Shown here one piece after another: positions 59,558 to 64,000 of a stretch of 64,000 bases of DNA. Location: NCBI RefSeq assembly GCF_963676065.1, contig NZ_OY780933.1:1662001-1726000 (forward strand). The letters are read 5' to 3'. Under the pieces are notes generated by a model, which saw nothing but the letters and a program-made list of their open reading frames with translations, was not told the origin of the DNA and did not search any database. The position numbers were made by a program, and so were the translations under genes. Origin of the DNA: Maridesulfovibrio sp. GTDB lineage: Bacteria > Desulfobacterota > Desulfovibrionia > Desulfovibrionales > Desulfovibrionaceae. The stretch's first letter is position 1. The number at the start of each line of letters is the position of its first letter.

Positions 59558-60805
59558 ATGGCTAAGAGAGTATGGTATTATATTAAACAGATAGGTCTTA
59601 AGGGCGTTCTCCCTCTGCTGATTATTTTCGCGGCTGTTATCGGGGGGAAAACCCTGGTCGCCACCAAACCTGTAGCAAAGAAAAAGCCTCCCGTCGTTTC
59701 CGCTCCCCTTGTTAATGTGAGTGTTCTGGACGTCAGTGATGTACATGTCTGGACCCCTGTCATGGGTACTGTTGAGGCTGCCCGGGAGATCAATCTTGAG
59801 CCGCAGGTGGCCGGCAGGGTTATTTCAATTAGCGACACTTTTATTCCCGGTGGATATTTCAAAAAAGGGCAGGAGGTTCTGCGTATTGATCCCCTCGATT
59901 ATGAGTTGGCGGTTAAACAGCAGGAAGCGGTGGTCACCGATGCGGAATACAGCCTTAAGCTTGAAAATGGACAGCAGCGGGTTGCCGGGCGTGAGTGGAA
60001 ACTGCTCAAGAAGTCATCCGGCGGCACCGCTCAGGAGGCAGAACTCGCCCTGCGTAAACCGCATCTGCAAAAGGCCAGAGCGGATCTCACCTCGGCAAAA
60101 GCCAAACTCAGACAGGCTCGCATCGATCTTTCCCGTACCCGGGTGGTAGCTCCTTTCGACTGCATGGTGGTCAGCAAAAACGCCGATCTCGGTGCCAACC
60201 TGAACCTTAACGATACAATTGCTTCTCTGGTAGGAACCGAGGAATTCTGGGTTGTCGTATCCGTTCCCGTGGACCGACTGAGCAGTATAGTCGTTCCTTC
60301 CGCCTCTAATAACTTTAAGGGTTCCGCGGCTCGGGTGATCATGGGAAGCGGCAAAACTGCTGTTGAACGTGATGGTGCAGTGCTGCGCTTATTGCCTTCA
60401 CTTGAGGAAAAGGGACGCATGGCCCGGGTTATAGTCTCAGTCAAGGATCCCCTGAATCTAAAAGGAACGAATGTTCGTCCGCTGCTTCTGGGCAGTTATG
60501 TCAATGTTTATATTGATTCCGGCATGCTGGAAAATGTGGTTGCCGTACCGCGCACAGCGTTCCGCGACAACAATACCGTCTGGATAATGAAAGAGGGCGG
60601 GCTGCTCGATATACGCAGTGTTGATCCTGTCTGGCGTGATCAGGATTATATTTACCTCGGTACCGGTGTGAAGGCCGGTGAAAAGCTGGTCATGACCGAC
60701 ATCTCCGCTCCGTTGCAGAATATGAAACTGCGTGAGAACGGTTCCGGTTCCATGAAGCGGAAGGTCGACGGTTTCAAATCCGAAAAGGTGAATACCAATG
60801 GCTGA
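59558..60805 (+). CDS. RND efflux periplasmic adaptor (membrane fusion protein)
   Basis: A 415-residue adaptor: one N-terminal membrane anchor (about 12-35), a lipoyl-like half-motif (EINLEPQVAGRVISI), an alpha-hairpin (about 110-190), a second lipoyl half (ARIDLSRTRVVAPFDCMVVSK) and beta-barrel/MP domains. It links the inner-membrane pump to the outer-membrane channel. Starts 3 bp after the outer-membrane gene and its end overlaps the pump gene by 8 bp. Confidence 0.92.
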   Translation: MAKRVWYYIKQIGLKGVLPLLIIFAAVIGGKTLVATKPVAKKKPPVVSAPLVNVSVLDVSDVHVWTPVMGTVEAAREINLEPQVAGRVISISDTFIPGGYFKKGQEVLRIDPLDYELAVKQQEAVVTDAEYSLKLENGQQRVAGREWKLLKKSSGGTAQEAELALRKPHLQKARADLTSAKAKLRQARIDLSRTRVVAPFDCMVVSKNADLGANLNLNDTIASLVGTEEFWVVVSVPVDRLSSIVVPSASNNFKGSAARVIMGSGKTAVERDGAVLRLLPSLEEKGRMARVIVSVKDPLNLKGTNVRPLLLGSYVNVYIDSGMLENVVAVPRTAFRDNNTVWIMKEGGLLDIRSVDPVWRDQDYIYLGTGVKAGEKLVMTDISAPLQNMKLRENGSGSMKRKVDGFKSEKVNTNG

Positions 60806-63800
60806 GCAGAATAAATTTAAAGGCCCTATTGCATGGATGGCCGGAAACCCGGTTGCCTCCAATCTGTTGATGATAGTACTTCTGGTCGGCGGACTGGTGC
60901 TGGGGACTAATATCAAGCAGGAAGTCTTTCCTGAGTTTACCACCGACACAGTGACGGTCCGGGTCGTATACAGCGGAGCCAGTCCTGAGGAAGTGGAGCA
61001 GGGTATTGTCCTGTCAGTGGAAGAGGCTATCAGCGGTCTTGACGGGGTTAAAGAGGTTACTTGCACCGCAGCTGAGGGCAGTGCCACAATTGTGGCGGAA
61101 GCCATCGAAGGCTATAACCTGCAAAAGCTAAGTCAGGATATCCAGAGTGAAGTGGACCGGATCACTTCATTTCCTGAAGAGGCTGAGGACCCTGTTGTCA
61201 GTATCGCATCCCATAAACGCAGTGTACTTTCCCTGATGGTTTACGGAAATACTGATCAGCTTGCCTTGCGCAAGGTGGCCGAACAGTTGCGTCAGGAACT
61301 GATAGGTGATCCGGGAATTACTCAGGTGGAGCTGGCCGAGGTCAGTGGATTGCAGGTTACTATTGAGGTCCCGCAGGATAAACTGCGTGCTTATGGGCTG
61401 ACCCTTTCAGATGTTGCTGATTCCCTTGCCAAAACTTCCGTGGAACTGCCCGGAGGCGGCATCAAGACCGAGAGTGGTGAGATTCTGGTCCGCTTTAAAG
61501 AGCGCCGCGATTATGCCCGTGAATTCGCTCGTGTCCCCATTGTTACCGGGAATGACGGCACGCAGGTGCTGCTGGAAGACATAGCCGTTGTAAAAGAAGA
61601 TTTCCAGAATGATGACATTATGACTACCTTTGACGGTAAACCTGCCGTAAGGATTGATGTCTACCGCATTGGTGATCAGACCCCTATTGGAGTTTCCGAT
61701 GCCGTGCATGCTCAGTTGGAACGGTTTAACAATAGTCTTCCCGCCGGAGTGCATGTAGGCATCCGCAACGATATGTCCGACATTTATCGTCAGCGCATGG
61801 ATTTACTGCTGCGTAACGCATACATGGGCTTGGGTTTGGTCTTTGTTTTTCTGGCTTTGTTTCTTGAACCCCGACTGGCCTTCTGGGTCGCCATGGGAAT
61901 TCCCATCTCATTTCTGGGGGGCATGCTCATCCTCGGTCCGGCCGGGGCCAGCGTCAATATGATTTCCATGTTCGCCTTTATTATATCGCTTGGTATTGTT
62001 GTGGATGACGCTATCGTTGTTGGTGAAAATGTTTACACCATGCGCCAGCAGGGTATGAGCTGGATCGAATCGGCCGCTAAAGGGGCACAGCAGATTGCCA
62101 TGCCGGTAACCTTCAGTGTTTTGACCAACATTGTCGCTTTTATGCCTATGTTTTTTGTGCCCGGAGTGATGGGTAAAATATTCAAGGTCATTCCCATGGT
62201 GGTCTGCAGTGTCTTTTTCGTTTCGCTTGTGGAATCCCTTTTCGTCCTGCCCGCTCATCTGGGGCATGGCAGTGAACGGGAACCGGGAAAAATCATGAAA
62301 TTTATCCTTTATCACCAGCAGACGATTTCCCATGGCCTTTTGCGGTTTGTACATAAAGTATACAGGCCTGCTTTGGATCGTGCTGTTACCTGGCGGTATC
62401 TCACGGTTGCCATCGGGCTGGCCTGTCTGATTGTTGCCTTTGCCTATATTAAAAGCGGGCGGCTCGGTTTCACCATGTTTCCGAAAATTGAATCAAATTA
62501 TGCCTACCTGACCGTGGATATGCCATACGGAACAGCCAAAGAAGTAACCCAGAAGGTAATGGAAAGGGCTGTTGCTGCTGCGGAAAAGGTAGCCGCTGAA
62601 AACGGGGGAGATAAACTGCTGGAGGGAATTTACGCTAAAATCGGCGGAACCGGCAGGCGGAACACCAGCGGTAGCCATGTTTTCAAAGTGCAGGCTTTTC
62701 TCACTGATGCGGACATCAGGCCGCTTCATACAGAAGAATTTGTGAATAAGTGGCGGCGTGCACTGGGAGCTGTGCCCGGATCGGAATCGGTCTTTTTTGA
62801 ATCCGATCGCGGCGGTCCCGGTTCAGGGAGTTCTCTGGAAATTGAACTCAGCCATAGCGATATCGAGGTCCTTAAGAGGGCCTCTGCAGATCTGGCTGAA
62901 GCACTGAGCCATTATCCCAATGTTAAGGATATTGATTCCGGATATTCACCGGGTAAAAGACAGCTTGATTTTGAGCTGCTGCCTGCCGGGCGCAGTCTGG
63001 GCCTGACTTCGCGCAATGTGGCTAATCAGATCAGGGCATCTTACTACGGCGCCGAGGTCCTTCGCCAGCAGCGCGGGCGTAATGAAATTAAAGTAATGGT
63101 CCGGCTTCCGGAAGAGGAACGGGCATCCAAGTATGATTTTGAAGAGTTGATGATCCGAACCCCTGATGGAAAGGACGTCCCCCTTCGCGAGGTTGTCAAA
63201 ATAAAGGACGGCAGGGCCTATACCTCCATTGACCGTCGTAATGGACGCCGAGTGGTTTCCGTAGAAGCGGATGTGAACCCGCGTAAAGATACCTCGCAGG
63301 TTCTCAGCGATGTTGTGGTAAACGTTATACCGCAACTGAAGGCTGATTATCCCGGACTTGGCTATTCTCTTGAAGGTAAACAGGCCGATTTGAAGGAAAG
63401 TACCGAGAGTCTGATTTCCGGATTATTAATGGCTATGATGTTGATCTATGCTCTGCTGGCTATCCCTTTCCGAAGCTATTTCCAGCCGCTTATTGTCATG
63501 ATCTGCATTCCCTTCGGTATTGTGGGAGCGGTTATCGGGCACGCATTGCTGGGGTACAGCCTCAGCCTGATGAGTCTGTTCGGTATTGTTGCCTTGTCCG
63601 GAGTTGTGGTCAACGATTCGCTGGTTTTTATCGACTATGTGAACATTCAGCGCCGTAAGGGCCATTGCGCTTATGATGCGGTTCTGGAGGCAGGTACGGC
63701 CCGTTTCCGACCCATCATGCTTACAACCCTGACCACATTCGGAGGGTTGGCGCCCATGATTCTCGAAACATCGAGACAGGCCAAGTTCCTGATTCCTATG

Positions 63801-63980
63801 GCGGTTTCCCTTGGTTTCGGGATCGTCTTCGCAACAGGGATTACTTTGATGCTGGTCCCTTCGTTCTACCTTATTTTTGAAGATATCCGTATGGTGATGC
63901 GTAAAATATTCCGCGGTTCAGCAGATGAGCAGCCGGATGATGAAAGTTCCGGTCATCAGGTAATAGAAAGTAAGGAGTGA
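60798..63980 (+). CDS. RND-family efflux permease
   Basis: A 1060-residue inner-membrane pump of the AcrB/HAE-type superfamily with twelve predicted helices and two large periplasmic loops. Signatures: N-terminal NPVASNLLMIVLLVGGLV, GIVVDDAIVVGENVY in TM4 with the proton-relay Asp pair, GVVVNDSLVFIDYVN in the second half, and the helix-10/11 region FRPIMLTTLTTFGGLAPM. It belongs to the larger branch without the heavy-metal CusA motifs I would expect, so organic substrates are more likely. The window ends 20 bp after its stop. Confidence 0.93.
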   Translation: MAEQNKFKGPIAWMAGNPVASNLLMIVLLVGGLVLGTNIKQEVFPEFTTDTVTVRVVYSGASPEEVEQGIVLSVEEAISGLDGVKEVTCTAAEGSATIVAEAIEGYNLQKLSQDIQSEVDRITSFPEEAEDPVVSIASHKRSVLSLMVYGNTDQLALRKVAEQLRQELIGDPGITQVELAEVSGLQVTIEVPQDKLRAYGLTLSDVADSLAKTSVELPGGGIKTESGEILVRFKERRDYAREFARVPIVTGNDGTQVLLEDIAVVKEDFQNDDIMTTFDGKPAVRIDVYRIGDQTPIGVSDAVHAQLERFNNSLPAGVHVGIRNDMSDIYRQRMDLLLRNAYMGLGLVFVFLALFLEPRLAFWVAMGIPISFLGGMLILGPAGASVNMISMFAFIISLGIVVDDAIVVGENVYTMRQQGMSWIESAAKGAQQIAMPVTFSVLTNIVAFMPMFFVPGVMGKIFKVIPMVVCSVFFVSLVESLFVLPAHLGHGSEREPGKIMKFILYHQQTISHGLLRFVHKVYRPALDRAVTWRYLTVAIGLACLIVAFAYIKSGRLGFTMFPKIESNYAYLTVDMPYGTAKEVTQKVMERAVAAAEKVAAENGGDKLLEGIYAKIGGTGRRNTSGSHVFKVQAFLTDADIRPLHTEEFVNKWRRALGAVPGSESVFFESDRGGPGSGSSLEIELSHSDIEVLKRASADLAEALSHYPNVKDIDSGYSPGKRQLDFELLPAGRSLGLTSRNVANQIRASYYGAEVLRQQRGRNEIKVMVRLPEEERASKYDFEELMIRTPDGKDVPLREVVKIKDGRAYTSIDRRNGRRVVSVEADVNPRKDTSQVLSDVVVNVIPQLKADYPGLGYSLEGKQADLKESTESLISGLLMAMMLIYALLAIPFRSYFQPLIVMICIPFGIVGAVIGHALLGYSLSLMSLFGIVALSGVVVNDSLVFIDYVNIQRRKGHCAYDAVLEAGTARFRPIMLTTLTTFGGLAPMILETSRQAKFLIPMAVSLGFGIVFATGITLMLVPSFYLIFEDIRMVMRKIFRGSADEQPDDESSGHQVIESKE

Positions 63981-64000
63981 TCTTTACAGGTACTGAGAAA

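Overview
The window looks like part of the chromosome of a marine sulfate-reducing bacterium of the Desulfovibrionaceae, closest in feel to the Desulfovibrio salexigens / Maridesulfovibrio group. The reasons are mixed: moderate GC; an aromatic-amino-acid operon that opens with the archaeal-type AroA'/AroB' pair and runs through to trpA; an ArsR-methyltransferase regulator (SahR type) beside ahcY; many PAS/histidine-kinase hybrids; ferredoxin-nitroreductases; and a complete 'GAK system' cassette, a family set I know mainly from this order. No prophage, IS element, rRNA or CRISPR array was seen.

Layout. 1-12 kb: two hybrid sensor kinases, a NifU/IscU-type scaffold, a LysR regulator, a FemAB-like protein, an esterase, a CofD-like protein, endonuclease IV and a DUF2325 protein. 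12-23.6 kb: a ferredoxin-nitroreductase; then a minus-strand cluster (20633 down to 13265) encoding XXXCH protein, PHP-like protein, amphi-Trp protein, PhoU-kinase fusion, ATP-grasp enzyme, HprK-like kinase, CofD-like protein and a second amphi-Trp protein. An HD hydrolase and a LysR regulator lie upstream on the same strand; a divergent exported protein and a second ferredoxin-nitroreductase follow. 23.7-24.9 kb: a duplicated tRNA operon (Gln-Glu-Glu twice, each with its own promoter and terminator). 25-31 kb: DciA-like protein, sahR-ahcY, DEAD-box helicase, RRM protein. 31-41.6 kb: an exported carbohydrate-binding-like protein, an amino acid permease, aspA, cyclic-di-GMP enzymes, RarD-like permease, and amtB-glnK behind a sigma-54 promoter.

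41.8-53.8 kb is the large aromatic operon: ADTH synthase, 3-dehydroquinate synthase II, pheA, aroA, tyrA, then trpE-G-D-C-F-B-A. Its leader encodes a 32-residue peptide containing the run YFFYFFYFW, followed by a strong intrinsic terminator. This reads as a single attenuator sensing Phe, Tyr and Trp together, matching the scope of the operon. A second terminator and a possible promoter split the shared/Phe/Tyr half from the Trp half.

53.9-64 kb: a methyltransferase, a GNAT enzyme with a periplasmic binding protein, a CpxRA-like two-component pair, and a divergent tripartite RND efflux system.

The two most interesting items are the composite aromatic leader peptide with its attenuator, which may be translated from a leaderless transcript, and the GAK cluster, whose families are recognisable but whose biological function is, to my knowledge, unknown. 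A PII protein lacking three canonical key residues is a further point of interest.
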